A stretch of 64,000 bases of DNA from Anseranas semipalmata (Eukaryota; Chordata; Aves; Anseriformes; Anseranatidae), in contig VXAA01000962.1 of the NCBI GenBank assembly GCA_013399115.1, positions 515,079-579,078 of the forward strand, in the 5' to 3' direction. The first letter of the stretch is position 1. Each line of letters begins with the position of its first letter. Positions 43,837 to 56,364 of this stretch are shown here, piece by piece. The notes under the pieces were generated by a model. It was given only the letters and a program-made list of their open reading frames with translations. It searched no databases and had not been told where the DNA came from. Both the position numbers and the translations under genes were made by a program.

Positions 43837-45139
43837 TGCCATTAGTAAGTAATTCCCCCTATCATCACCAACAGCAATGAGAGAAAAACATATCTGTAGT
43901 TCAACAGATGGGGTCAACGGCTGCAACACCTGAGGACACGTTTATTACAAAGAACAGAAATAGCAAGGCAAAAGCACAGCTCTCCAAGTCCGAGGCAAGT
44001 CATTCACTAAGGTTTTGTGCCAAAGCAGATTGTTTACTACTCCTACTTAAATTTAAATTGCAAGCTGATTCATGCTGACTACTCTTAATGTCTCCCGTGG
44101 CTTTGAACCTGAAGTAGGATAGACAGTTCTGTTACTGGTGTAATCTCTGGACTAATCTACTTCCTCACTAATTCCAACAGTTAAGGAGCTTACTTATATA
44201 TATCATACTAAATTGCACATATCCTCTTTACCTCATGTCTCACTCTTTTATAAGAGCCAGAGAGCAGAATGCATACTTCTGGGCCCCATACAACACCACG
44301 TGCAGTGCATCTCTGGACGATCCTCCAGGGACACAAACGATGCCTAGCAGCCAGGGCAGCACTGGGAACCAGTGGGGGACTCCTTTCACAGCTGCATCCT
44401 ATAAACAGCAAGCTGCTGGAAGAGCACGAGGTCTTCTCACTTGTTCACTAGTGCTGAAGTAGCAACTTGCTGGGGTAGGGAAGCCTTCTCTTTGGAATGG
44501 CTGGATCTACCTCCCACTGCCTAAGACGATCATGACAATTAATCACTTCCCTAGTATCTTCCTGAAAAGCCAAGGTGTGTCTGCAGGTAGGGTGACTGCT
44601 TTGCTTTTCTCTCTCTCTCCACATACAGTGCTCTGCTGGCGTGATACTGGCAGAGCCCTGAGCACTACTCCTAATGGGAATTGGGGCTGCTCGTTTCCTC
44701 TCTCCTTTCCAGATGGGCTTACGAACGCAGCCCAAGCCCCACAGAAAGCAGCAAAACTCACATCAGATTCCTCCCTGAGGTTACCAGAGCTGTTGACCCT
44801 TTCATTATCAGAGGGGAAGAGCTGTCTAACGGAGGCAAGAGAAGTCACTGCAGGACCTGTGACAGTTACCACATTACCCACAGGAGATACTACACACACC
44901 ACACACTTGGACTTCTCTGAAGATCTGTGGACATCGTGCATTGTCTGTTTGACACACCTTCCCAAACCTTTCATTTCAAGCTTGTAATTACACACCACTC
45001 TTGTTTTCTCACACTATCCCAGCTTCATCTATTCTCTCCCAGACTTTCCAATCTGTTCCCCGCCTCCTTGCTTCTATGTAATAAAATGATGGATTCTGAG
45101 CTCATTTTTACATGTGAAGCTGGGATGCTTTATCCCTCT
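43837..45139. other. Intronic sequence with overlapping chance-like open frames
   Basis: Between 44230 and 45000 several open frames overlap, including one of 151 codons on each strand (44532-44987 plus, 44543-44998 minus). Neither peptide shows a domain I recognise. GC content is somewhat raised, which lowers stop-codon frequency. The first traces of the L3-like relic may begin just before 45140. Confidence 0.4.
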
Positions 45140-46049
45140 TCTTCTCCGTAAGTGCATCATTTTACATTAATCCACTTAAATTTGTATCATCCAAGTGCTT
45201 AGCTTTGCAAGATCCTTCTGCAGTTTTTTGCACATGGTTCCTGTTTTTTCTGTCTTGAATAGCTTAGCGTCTTCACGAAACTACGTCATTTCACTATTCA
45301 CTTCCTTTTCCAAGTCATTTATGGATGTGTTGAGCAACACACACCCAATGCCGGATGTCACTTTGGTGAGCCACCTCTACAGTGAAAACTCACCAGTTAC
45401 AGATATTGTCTCTTTCTTATATTTTAAACAGCTTTTCCAACATGCAAGAGCTTCCCCCTTATCCCATGGTGGCTTAGGTTCTTTAAGAGCTCTGGGTAAG
45501 TGACATTATTAAAATCTTTAGAAAAATCCAGCAAATACCAACCAGAAACACACAGGTTCCTTCCAGGAACTCCAGCAAAATTATGATGAGTGGCTTCCCT
45601 TTTACAAGAGCCAAGCTTCACAAAACATCATATTTATTTATCTATCTACTAATTCTTACGTTTTACATATTTTCAAACAAATTGCCTAGCATGGGTTTAT
45701 GGTCTCTAGCTCATGAATATCCCTGACAGCCGTTTTAAATCTTGCAGCATAATTGGGCACTTTCTAGTCCTCTAGCACTCGTAGGTCAAGAGTTATACAG
45801 CACCACCCTTATAAATTCAGGTATTTGATTTTTGAACTCTCAAGCGAACATCACCTTTTCCTGGCAATTTGTCCCTCTTTATTATTTTTTATTATTATTA
45901 TTATTATTATGGCTTTATAGCCTCTTTACAATATTTTGAAACCCTAAGGCATCTCCACAAAGAATGGTTTCAGTATGGGGAGCTCCTCAAGCATACTTAA
46001 TGGACAAGAAAAATGAAAAAAAAAAATCCCTTAGTTTTCCTTCACTCTC
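45140..46049 (-). mobile_element. Old L3/CR1-like LINE relic, RT part (first half of a split element)
   Basis: On the minus strand the frame at 45621-45424 encodes LLDFSKDFNNVTYPELLKNL, then SHHGIRGKLL, the hallmark LINE reverse-transcriptase block (DFSKAFDTV-H-LL-KL-GIRG). The flanking sequence follows the order of an amniote L3/CR1-type consensus that I remember, as far as about 46049. It is heavily mutated, hence old. The element continues at 46765 after an inserted sequence. Confidence 0.75.
45891..45910. repeat. (ATT)n microsatellite
   Basis: About seven ATT units, within the L3-like relic. Confidence 0.9.
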
Positions 46050-46759
46050 TGTAGCAGTTAGCATGAGTTATGCCTAGATAGGATAGCTGTTAGCATAAGC
46101 CTGTGAATGTTAACCAACTCTGCTGTGGTAGAAGCAGATGAAATATAGTCAACCACCTGTTCCAAAGAACAAAATAGGTTTTGTGTGCTAAAGAAAACAG
46201 ATAGCCAACCTACGCAAACATCCTGTTGGTTATCAGAAAGTGCAAACACATCCAGAAGCATCTGGAACAAGCAGATTGTGAGCAACAACATCAGCAACAG
46301 CAAATCACAATTCAAAAGGACTAATCATCAATAAGGTATTCCCTGCCCAATCCTACAACTAAGGATACTTAATATTGTGAGTTACCAGAGTACCAAAAAG
46401 ACAAAGGGGAGAACCAGAATTTGGGACCATCTTGGCAACACCTGAAGAGCCTGAGAGCAGCTGAGCGCACCCAGGGGACCCCACGATTCCACACCAGGAC
46501 TGCACAGAGCACAGCTGGAAACGTGCTGACCCATCCGATTTCTCTCCTGGACTGCATTCTCTGCCCTGTCCATGGAGAAGGGAAGTCGTGTAAGGAACCA
46601 CTATGCTTTCCCACAGAAGAGGGAAGTCATGTAATTCTTAAAATTGCATAGATCTGTGATAAAAGCGTTCTGCTATCCAAATTCATTTAGTCTCCATACT
46701 GTCATTTGGTCTTTAATGGCAATGATCTCTAACTGTCCTATTAACTATTACCCCCTACA
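46050..46759. mobile_element. LTR-like insertion, family D, splitting the L3-like relic
   Basis: The 710-bp segment starts TGTAGCAG and ends CCCCTACA (TG...CA), with a near-perfect 5-bp flanking repeat (CTCTC at 46045-46049, CGCTC at 46760-46764). It interrupts a LINE relic whose two parts resume in order on either side, which supports an insertion. I could not fix its orientation, because no TATA and polyadenylation pair is clear. Small chance open frames lie inside. LTR identity is inferred from the ends and the context. Confidence 0.5.
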
Positions 46760-46764
46760 CGCTC

Positions 46765-47110
46765 ACTATCAAGCTTCTTGCTCCAGATATTAATAAGTTT
46801 TCATTTTTTTTTTAATGTCTTTTGTTATTTCTTAAACTTCTTATGGTCTGCTTATTATGTTTTTACATTTATCCTGCCGAAGTGCAAAATCCTTTCTACT
46901 TCTTACATTGAAAATCCACCTCAGCACTTGGTTTTGCTGGATACCCATGCCAGCTTTCTTTTTGTTTTGTTGCGGTATTCAGTTGTTCACCACTCAAAAA
47001 GGGTGTCCTTCGAGTAATCTGTATGCCTCCTTCAAAGAATTAGTCTTTTAACTGACCACTTTTAGCTTCCTTGAAGACTGTTCTCTTCACATGTTTCTTG
47101 GGCTGAGCTC
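46765..47110 (-). mobile_element. Old L3/CR1-like LINE relic, upstream part (second half of the split element)
   Basis: The plus strand reads GCTTCTTGCTCCAGATATTA and continues through TTCTTAAACTTCTTATGGTC, following the antisense order of the L3/CR1 pre-RT linker. It is collinear with the relic that ends at 46049. The match fades by about 47110. Confidence 0.6.
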
Positions 47111-50100
47111 AGTATGGTAGATACATTGCCAAATTTCATCAGTGGGAAAATTAGAATATAACAGGTGGGCTAGTATCTGCTTTCCTGATGATGTGTTTTA
47201 ATTGTACATATTTTTTAAACTGAGTGTTTTACTGTTCCTGATATTCTGCTTGTAAAATCATAGCTGTACAGCTCTTTGCATTATGCTGTGCTTGTCATAG
47301 TAAGTCCAGTTCTCTTTCTTTCTCTCTCACTGAATCAGCAGGTTAATGGTCACATTTCAACAGTGGTGAGTGAAGGTGTTTTAGTAGAAGTCTATGAGAA
47401 AAATAAAATTTTCTTTCATTATTAAACAACGTACAACTTCTAGATCAGATGACACCTGAAATGTCCATATGAAAGCAATGGTAGGTATAATTTTATAAAA
47501 TCTGAGACAGGACAAAGTAACATGTTATCCACACAACCGTGTTTTAGGATATACATGGACGTGGTACCAATGCCATAGTTTTCATTGTGTAAATGCTCAT
47601 AAAACTATAATAGCTAAAATAGTGACAAGATGGGGGAAACGTATAGCTGAATCGTCAAGTTTACAGAAGGACAAAGGATAAAATAAAAATGTCTCAGCTA
47701 AGTAAACATGAAAAATTATTTTTTTTCTGCTACCGAAACAAAACAAAAATAAACCATTAATATGAGATAACGGATTTATAAGGATCTGCCTAGTTTTTCC
47801 ACAAAATTCAATGACATTCCTGATATTGTGTGCATCTGAGATGCCAGAATACTTTCTCTAAGTAATTTATGTACTCTACCTCATCATTTTGCAGCGTAAG
47901 AAGTGTTACCCAGCACTCCTAAGAAAATGCTACTGTTCACTTTTTACAGAGTGCAGAAGCACTAAGAGGCCAAGTATTTCAGTATTTCACCTTTTTTTTT
48001 TTCCTGAACTGCATACAGAGAAATATTTTGTGTGTTTCTGAGCACGGAATCTGGATTTTCATAGAAATAAAAGCTGAAATAAATCGATTCTGACACATCA
48101 ACTAGTGACATGATTTTAAAACGCCATTTAAAAAAGCCTGAAGAATAGAAAACTGTCTCTGCCTGCCATAAAGCAGAGGTGGAAATCCTCGCATTAGTGG
48201 GTATGTTTTTTTATGAAGTATACTTTACACACACAAAACAAGTTTGAAAGTTTAGATTCAACTCAAATACACTTAAATCAACAACAATAATAATTATGAG
48301 CGTGTGATGACAACTCCTCTAAATTCAGTTTGTTGAAAACTTACAGCCAGATGTTGTGGAATTAACTGAGCAATTTACAGTCAAGTACATAAAGCAAGGG
48401 ACTATATGTCTGCTTGTACATTGTGTCCTGTGATTTAGAGAGAGCAGTCATTTCCACTTTATTTCAGTTAGTCTATCTGAAATTACTAATCCCTTCACAT
48501 AGTTGCTCAACTAAGCCCAGTGTTCCTACACAGTACAGATCTTCTATTTTGGTTTCTTCCTAGCCAAAATGATATCCAGGAGATAGCTAATTGACAGAAA
48601 AGGATAAAAATGTGTACATTTAAGACTGTAATTATTCTAATAGCTTCAATCTTCAGTCTGTCACACTAAAAGGCTACCAATTTACAGTGTTATCTTTAAA
48701 CACATATGTTGAGAGCGTTCTTAAAATATATCAGCTAGGAATACCTCACTTGCAAAACTTATAATAGACTGGCTACATTACGCCTTCCCTCTTCCTGTTT
48801 TCAATACATCAAGATGGATATGTTAAATGATAGCAAAAATCACTGGGGGAAAAATACAGACAAACCTAAACATTTGCACAACTCCCTCAGAGCCAACTTT
48901 TTAAGGGCCATTTAAGAATTGCTGCCTACCTTCACCAACAGCTTGGAATTTCTCATCCTTGTGCCTTGATCCTCCCAGATAAGGGACTTCACAGCTTTAT
49001 TAATTTAACAGATGCATTGATCTGAGATGTATAAAATAAAATCTTGTGAATACACTAATATTTAGAAAGACTACAAAGTGAACATAAGACCAAAGAGTGC
49101 AACACAGCATATAACATCCCAAATATTGACAGGGACACTCAGAGGCACACAAGGCTTAAAGTGTGAGGGAGTCTCAGACTGACAGTGTGAACTGTATTTG
49201 TGAAGAATGTGAAGAATGTGAATCATGCCTTGCTTATCCACAGCCATTTTGCCTAGAAAACCACAAGTTAAATGTCACCAATTGATCTCTCACCTGGTAT
49301 CAACAGACTAATGAGGTGATTTTTAAAACACTGAAGTGCCACAGCAACTCATGTAAAGAAATGGTTCCACAGCACTACCTGAATGCCAACAAATTTCTTA
49401 CTTCAATGTCAGTGTTGCCTGAAAAGCCACAAACTTTTCTAGAAAGGAGACACTAGACCCTATTCTCACTAATGATAAAACAGTTGAACTAGTATAGAAA
49501 CGTTACATTGGCCTTTAATTATGATTAATTTTTATTGCACCTAAAAGTATTCCAAGACAAGTGAATTTGCAGTAATTTTCTCAAAAAGCCTAGAACCAGA
49601 GCCTGCTTTTACAATACTGTATCATCACTGTTTTCTGTTAGGGGCCTGTTTACATTGTCAGGACTCACCAAGAACGTATGTTAGTACAGAATCTGATTCT
49701 TAAACAATAGCCTCGTGATAAAAAGGTATGCTAAGATATCAGAAACAATAATGAACTGGTAGTAGCAACTAGGCATAAGAAACAAGTCAGCTCTCGCCTT
49801 GGTAAGTTGGGTTGAAATCAGCTGGTTGCATGGAACTGAAAATTGCCTGTGACTTGTCGACCCTAGAATTTTACTATTCACTGTGCATCTCTATTTTGCT
49901 ACATCAAACATATTAGTGGTAACAGAAAAGAAATCAATATATTCAATTCAGTACATATTCTCTAGCATCTACTCCTTCCATTTATTGTAACCCTTGTTAA
50001 TACCTACAAAGGTACATGATTCTTTTTTTTTTTTTTTCCTCTTTCTTGGATTGACTACTTCTGTACTGGTCTATCCCAGTCTCCATGTAGATCTGCTTCT

Positions 50101-50629
50101 TTTAACAATTCCTTCTTTTCAGATGATAACAAGAACTATTGTCTAAGTTTTCAACAGAATTAATGCCTAATTAGTGCAATGAGTAAATCCTGAAAATTGC
50201 CTTGCTGGCTGCTGTTGAATATAATGCAGGTTAAACTGGAACAGTATAACAAATGCTGTCCTCCATTTTCATTTGTGAGGTTGATTTAAGATACCACTGA
50301 GTTCCTTTGCACTGTCAAGTGGCTGGAACAGTAGCAACATCCACCCTAAGCACATATATTTCACTGCACATACAAAGTCACACACGCACACAATTGCCCT
50401 AAGTTATATATGTTTTCCAGTGTCTGTGTTGGCTGTCGACAATACCTAGTTTTAACCAACTATATGAACAGTATAGGAATGTATTCACAGGATCTTCCTG
50501 TATCTACAGAATCTAAATTGTATGTATGATTTTATTTACAAGCTCACCCTGTGAGATTACACATCACAGTGGAGAATCCAGTTTCTCTATCCTAAAAGTT
50601 TGCACAAGGTCAGGCAGTGCTGTATTCAG
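47111..50629. other. Intronic sequence, nothing recognised
   Basis: AT-rich over 3.5 kb, without recognised repeats. A small tandem duplication (GTGAAGAAT units) lies at about 49200-49220. Confidence 0.5.
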
Positions 50630-50770
50630 GCGTGCGCTGCCGGAGATGCAGCAAGCGACTCTGGGGAGGAAGCCAAGAAGGCCGCTGCCGCTCCCCCCTG
50701 CCCACCCCTCCACCGAGGTGAGAGGGGCTGTCCCCAAAACCCGGGCCAGCACGGAGGGCAAAGGTGTGCA
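50630..50770 (+). other. GC-rich, CpG-containing patch with a strong splice-donor motif
   Basis: A 140-bp island of high GC in an AT-rich intron. It contains about eight CpGs and an ideal donor CACCGAG/GTGAGAGG on the plus strand (exon side ending at 50717). Overlapping open frames of 95-131 codons pass through it, on both strands, without recognised similarity. It might be a small promoter or first exon of an antisense RNA, or part of an unrecognised GC-rich repeat. Confidence 0.2.
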
Positions 50771-53700
50771 GGGCAGACCCGAGATGTCACAGCTCCTAGG
50801 AAAGCAGTTGGCAACAGCAGGGAGTCAAGCTTGCTGGGAGCAGTTTTTAAACAGCTCTGGTGGAATCCACTTCTTTCACAAACGTAAAGCTGCTGAGGAC
50901 GTTTCACAATTTTCCTTGTAGCTTTCTCAGAGCTAGCAGCACTTAGCACTTCTCAGTTTAAGATCCTATTTTGAGCCACTTGTACTTTTGACAAGCTAAC
51001 TGTTTGGGCTGAAACACTCCATCCAAGCAGCTGTGTCATAATTAAGCCCTCCCCTCTCCCCCCCAGTCTTAAAACAGTTCAGGCATTTCCAAGAATTTTA
51101 TTTCTGGAAAGTATCTTTGTGTGTTTGCATTATATAAATAAAAAAAGTCTCTCTCAAAAAAAGTGGAAGCCCTGCAAAAGTGTTTATGTTCTGCAAGGCA
51201 TAGCAACAAAATTATTATTTCTATCATAGAAGCATCTACAGCCTTCAACTGCAATTGAGGATCCACTGCTCGAGGACTGCAAAAATTAAGAAAAGACACT
51301 GCTCATCCCTGGAAAGCTTACAGCCTTTGACAGGTAAAACAAAGAATAAAAGGGAAAATGTACACAGAGATAAAGTGATCTACTCAAGATATGGGGAAGG
51401 ATATTGCAGGCCAGTAACACCGCTCCAGAAAAAAGCCCAAATGTGAATTCCGGCCTAGTTCTCTCTCCTCTAGACTCTGCTGTTGCCTCTCCTCACAGAG
51501 GAAGCTGTCAGCCTACATTAGATGCAGTCCAAGATGTGCTCTCAAGTACAGCCCCGAGGGCAAAGCAGTGCAAGAGCCCAGTCCCACTACTCTGAAAGCA
51601 GGGTACATTAAAAAAAAAAAAAGATGGTGTGTCCTAGAGAACTGCTTGCTCTGAAGCTTATCAGTTTACCACAAACGTGCATCATCCCTCAGCACTTGAT
51701 TAAGATTCATAATGCAACTGCCGTGAGTCAGAAATCATTGAGATGTACAAATGAGAACAGTGATGGAAAACTGATGGAGAATAGAAATTGTATGGACTCA
51801 TTCTCCACATGCTAAAACAGAAAGGAAGGCTGGCAGACAGGCCACTAGTATTGGTAAATATCTAAGAGATTCAAGACTGGTCTATGAACTCGCTATTTCC
51901 ATACTACATAATCTTACCCTGCCTTACTAAATCCTCCTGTCATCTCAATTTACTACAGTATTCTTTCTTCTTTCCCTCCTCAGTTCTACATGTGGTAGGG
52001 TATTGACGTGCATGCATGTATTATACACAAATAAAATCACGTGTTTTACCCTTATATCATACATGCACATACATAAAACGTATATTACAATGTCCTATAC
52101 ATAGAGAAATGCCATGAAACTGTAAGTAGCTATAGCAAGCCCACAAGTGCAGCAGAACATCAGTAAAAGGAAACTTGATTGCCAATTTAGTCTCTGAGGG
52201 ATCTTCCAAGGCAAAAATATCATAAAAACATAATACACAATAAGATATTTAGATAGGTTACAGAAACTCAGAATTTAACATATGTCATTATTTTTTGACT
52301 ACAAAATAAATTACTCAAAAGCATTATTCATAAGCTACCTGACATTGTGAAGAGATTTGTGGCTTGTTAGTCCAAACATGCACAGGATAAAGAAATTCAA
52401 CTGGAAATTCACTAGCCTGCAATAAAGCCAGCTAGGAGAAGCAGTGGATACCCATGGCTCTGACATCCCTTCTTACAGTCTACAGAGACTTACAGAGGAA
52501 GCAGTTCAGACTTAATAATCTCTATGGCCACTTAATGATGAAAAATTTTCCCCCTTGCTCTTCCCTCTCAAACAAACAAACAAACAAAACCCCTCCACAG
52601 CTCTTTAAAATCGTTAAAGAAGCATTTAAAATGTGCAGCAAATCATTGTTTTATGATCTGCAAACATCTGCAAGATTTACCAGATGAAAACAGACACAAA
52701 GACTGTACAAGGCTAGAAATAGCTATTCATTTGCTGTATTCATGATTATCCGTTTCCTTTATTAGTGGTGTTAAAATTTGCTAGCAACGTTTGGAAATAC
52801 AACCCCAAAAGAACAGTTATTCTAATGAATCCTATTGACGTAACATTTATTATGGTGTTGCCTGCCAAAGATAAATCTTAGTAACACAGATGGTTGTTTC
52901 CTGTCCTATACCTTAAATCATCAAATACATCTATACATTGAGCTGATACAACATGACTTTCATTGTTCAGCGCCAAGCAGTCTAGGAAGGCTAAGCATTT
53001 TACTATCCCCTTTAGCCCATGAGTTCAAGTTGGGCTTTTATAGGTATTTGTGAAATGACATGAGTTTTTTATGAAGTATGCTCAATTCTGCTACTAGACG
53101 AAAGAATTTTCTTTCAATTACTTTTTGAAAGAAATAATACTTCAGATTTCATCTGATTTAATTTGACGTGGATACATGCTCATGTATCTGACCTGTCCCA
53201 AAGAGGACTCACATATTGCAAAGGGAGAAGAAAAGGGGCATATATCCAGCAACAATCTGTTGGCTCCAGATTCTAAGCAAGTAAAAGAAGCAAAAGAAAA
53301 GCGATTCCAGAGCACGTTCAGAGACTTATCTCACACACCACTTCTACAGTTTCCACAGGGTGTCTCACTGATATCTACCCTACTTAAGTATATCTCTGCC
53401 CCGTGCAGTACAGATACTGCACGTGAGTAAGCCAACATCTCCTACCATTAATTAGAAAACAAAAGACTGAAGAAAGTTTAATGGAAGTATGAGCGTTTCC
53501 TGTGGACGCTTAGTATACTGGAAAAATCCTGTTGCCTGAGACGAAGTGTTGCTTCACTGTCTTTTGTTGACAACTCTGAGGTTGCCACTAGACTCCAGTA
53601 CTGAAGTAAGAAGGGAAATAACATCTTCTGTGAGATCTCCAGAGAAGGGGTAGTTTAAAAAACACACCAAAAACAAACACACAAACAAACAATAACCCTC

Positions 53701-54829
53701 CCCCCCCGCAAACAACCCGCTCTGTACATCTAGAAAAAGAGAGACAACTATGTTATTGACTTCATGTTTCCAAAGAGTCATCATACCGGGTACATATCTT
53801 CACCGCAGGCTCCAGATGGGATACATTCCCGACTACTATGCAGAAATACAAATTTGCATCAGCTACCAGCAGCCCTAAGATGGGTTTAAGGAATTTAACA
53901 TTAACCTTTTTTAGATGTGCTCAATTCTACTCCTCCAAGGAGTTTTAGTGATATTTGGAAAGAGAAACGCAATACAGAACCAGTCTGCATGTTGAGCTTT
54001 GCAAAATAATCATATAAAACTAGTTGTCCTGTCAGAGCTAGCTGCCTTTATCCTCGTCCTAGTTCACAGAGGAAAACAAGTGCTTCTGCAGACTGATTAA
54101 TTCTATCACAACACAAACCTCGAAGGCAGACAGGATGACTCATGTTTAGGGAGAGGAGGAATCATCTCTATTACCTGGAGTGAGTGCTTAGACAACTATT
54201 TTAAACTCAATGACTACATTTTCAGGTAGCTAAAATTAGGTAAAATGAATTGCATCTGAGACGCAGAATAAATATACCAACAAATAAGCTCATCAGGAAA
54301 ATGCTATCTAATCAAAATGTTATTCAAAACTTCTAGAAAGATGAGTATAAATATCCAGTGCTAGAAATTGTCCCTGACATGTAAATACTTAAGTTTTTCT
54401 TATAGCTTTCTGTTTCAGACACAGAATTAAGTAGCATGGAATATTTTTTTCCCATACATTTTCAACAGAAATATATGTGCATACAAATTCAGTACAAAAA
54501 TAATTATGCAAAGTACACTGCATTTATGATTGAGTTGATTTTTTTTTTTTTTACCTTTTGAAAAGATGATATAATACTCCTCCAGTGCAGAGGAGAATTG
54601 ATTCCTAACAAGGAGTCCTTACAAAAATGGTATTATTTTTACCTGTTCTTTAGTCATGTCTGCATTAAAATATAAGAACTCAGTCAAGCGAGTGCTGAAT
54701 GACAATATGAACAAATCTGTTCTCCAGAATAATTATTTTTTAAAACATTATCTTGTTTTCACCTTAGAAGCTGGATATGAATAAATATGCAAGTATAACA
54801 TGAAAATTAGTAATAGAGAATAATTATTC
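50771..54829. other. Intronic sequence, nothing recognised
   Basis: AT-rich with CAAA-type simple repeats at about 52570-52588 and 53663-53690. No exon or repeat family recognised. Confidence 0.5.
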
Positions 54830-55267
54830 AGGCCAGAACAGACCTCAGAAGGTTATCTTATCCAACATCCTGATAAAAGCAGATCAACACTGAATTCAGA
54901 CCAGGTTGTTCAGGGCTTTGTCTAGTTGGCTCTTGAAAAACTCCAAGAATGAAGATCCTACAGCCTGTCCAGACAACTTCTTCCATTGGTTGTGCATTCA
55001 CAGGGCACATTTTTTTCTCCCTTAAGTAAGTCAAAATATCTTCTCTTTTACTTCATGTGTCAACCTCCAGCTCTACACCTCAGCGAAAAAGACCTCGGTC
55101 TTCTTGGTAACCTCCTCACAGATACAAGAAGGCTGCTGCTAGGTCCCCAAAAGCCATCTCTTTTCCAGGCTGAACAAGCCCCATTTTTTCAGCCTCAGAG
55201 CAAGTTCTCCTGCCACCCACCAGCCTGGGGGCCCTCTGCTGAATTTGTTCCAGTTTATCAGTGTGTT
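54830..55267 (-). mobile_element. Old CR1 LINE relic, 3' part (split by an LTR)
   Basis: The plus strand reads AGAACAGACCTCAGAAGG, TCAGGGCTTTGTCTAGTTGG, then TTTTCCAGGCTGAACAAGCC and GCCCTCTGCTGAATTTGTTC: the antisense of a CR1 3' UTR and ORF2 end. The element continues at 55621 after the inserted LTR. Confidence 0.85.
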
Positions 55268-55615
55268 TCTGTACTGGGTCTGGACGGGATANTATTCCAT
55301 ACCATGTGGTGTCACACTCAGTAATAAAAGCTGGGAAAGGGAAGGAGAAGGGGGGGGCTCTCGTTGCGAAGACGTCTGTCCTTCCGATCAACCACTGCGG
55401 GTATTGAGGCTCTGCGTCCCAGGACGTGGCCGGGCATCGCTCGTTGGTGGGAGAATCACTTGTTTTCTCTTTTCCTCTGTGCTTGCACATAGGCTTTGCT
55501 TGTATATATATTTGTTGGGTTTTTTTCCTCCTCTTCTCTAATTAAACTATCCTTATCTCAACCTGTGAGTTTTTTTTTTTTCTCCCCCTCTTCCTTTGAG
55601 GGTAAAACCACCACA
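55268..55615 (+). mobile_element. Solo LTR, family C copy 2, with internal deletion
   Basis: Starts TGTACTGGGTCTGG and ends ACCACCACA, flanked by a perfect 5-bp repeat GTTTC (55263-55267 and 55616-55620), and inserted into a minus-strand CR1. Compared with 43341-43836 it jumps from the first 23 bases of U3 to the TATTCCATACC block, so most of U3 is missing. The single N of the window (55290) sits exactly at that joint. AATAAA lies at 55323-55328. The U5 end is also shorter than in copy 1. Confidence 0.9.
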
Positions 55616-55620
55616 GTTTC

Positions 55621-56160
55621 CTGTATTGGCATTCCCCCAGACCTGGGCACAATATTCTAAGATATAGTCTAAAGAGTGCTGAAGGCACAGCCACGACCTT
55701 CAGGTCCACTTCAGCAGAGCTGCTCCCCAGTCAGCAAGTGCCCGGGATGTATTGATGGCCTGAGTTAGTCCATCCCATGGACTACCCATAGCTCATGACT
55801 ACATTATTTGCCCTTGCGAGTTTTACGAGGGTGCTGTCATCCCCCTCCTTTAGGCTGTGTAGGCTCTTCTCAATGACAGCCAGGCCCCTGGGTGCTTCAG
55901 CTGCACCTTCCAACTTGTCACCCACAGACTTGATGAGAATGCCTTGCATCTCCAACTCCATGTCACTGACAAAGAACTAAACAAGACGAGGGCTGAGGAC
56001 AGACCCTCTAAGGGACTCTACCCATACCTGGATTGATAATCCAACCAGTTTTTCATCCATCTAGTAGTCCACTCACCTGGGATGTAGCGTCCCAACCTGG
56101 ATACAAGGATGCTGCAGCACACTGTCAAAGCTTTTCTAAAATCCTCCATCAAAAGCTTTT
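55621..56160 (-). mobile_element. Old CR1 LINE relic, RT part (split by an LTR)
   Basis: Continues the CR1 antisense order directly after the LTR's flanking repeat (CTGTATTGGCATTCCCCCAG...), then through the region downstream of the RT (near 55900-56000) to the 'CACACTGTCAAAGCTTTTCT' block near 56120. Stops and indels are frequent. Confidence 0.78.
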
Positions 56161-56364
56161 GGGTAAACTAGAGAGGTATCACATATGATGCAAGGTCCCT
56201 CCATAAGTAACCAATTATGTAAGACATTTGTTTATTTATTTATTTGTTAAGTAAAGAGGGAGTAAACTCTTCCCATGGAGAGAAAGCACTGACAAATTCC
56301 CAGAGAAAGCTGTGTTGTGATCTGTGGTGTTTAGCATATTCATACTACTCCTTTTTCTGGACTG

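Noticed and set aside
46359..46651. Several overlapping open frames of 63-81 codons
   Set aside because: Within the LTR-like insertion, in multiple frames at once, without domain similarity.
55116..55541. Open frames of 98-124 codons spanning the N at 55290
   Set aside because: They run across the junction of a CR1 relic and an LTR and have no coding meaning.
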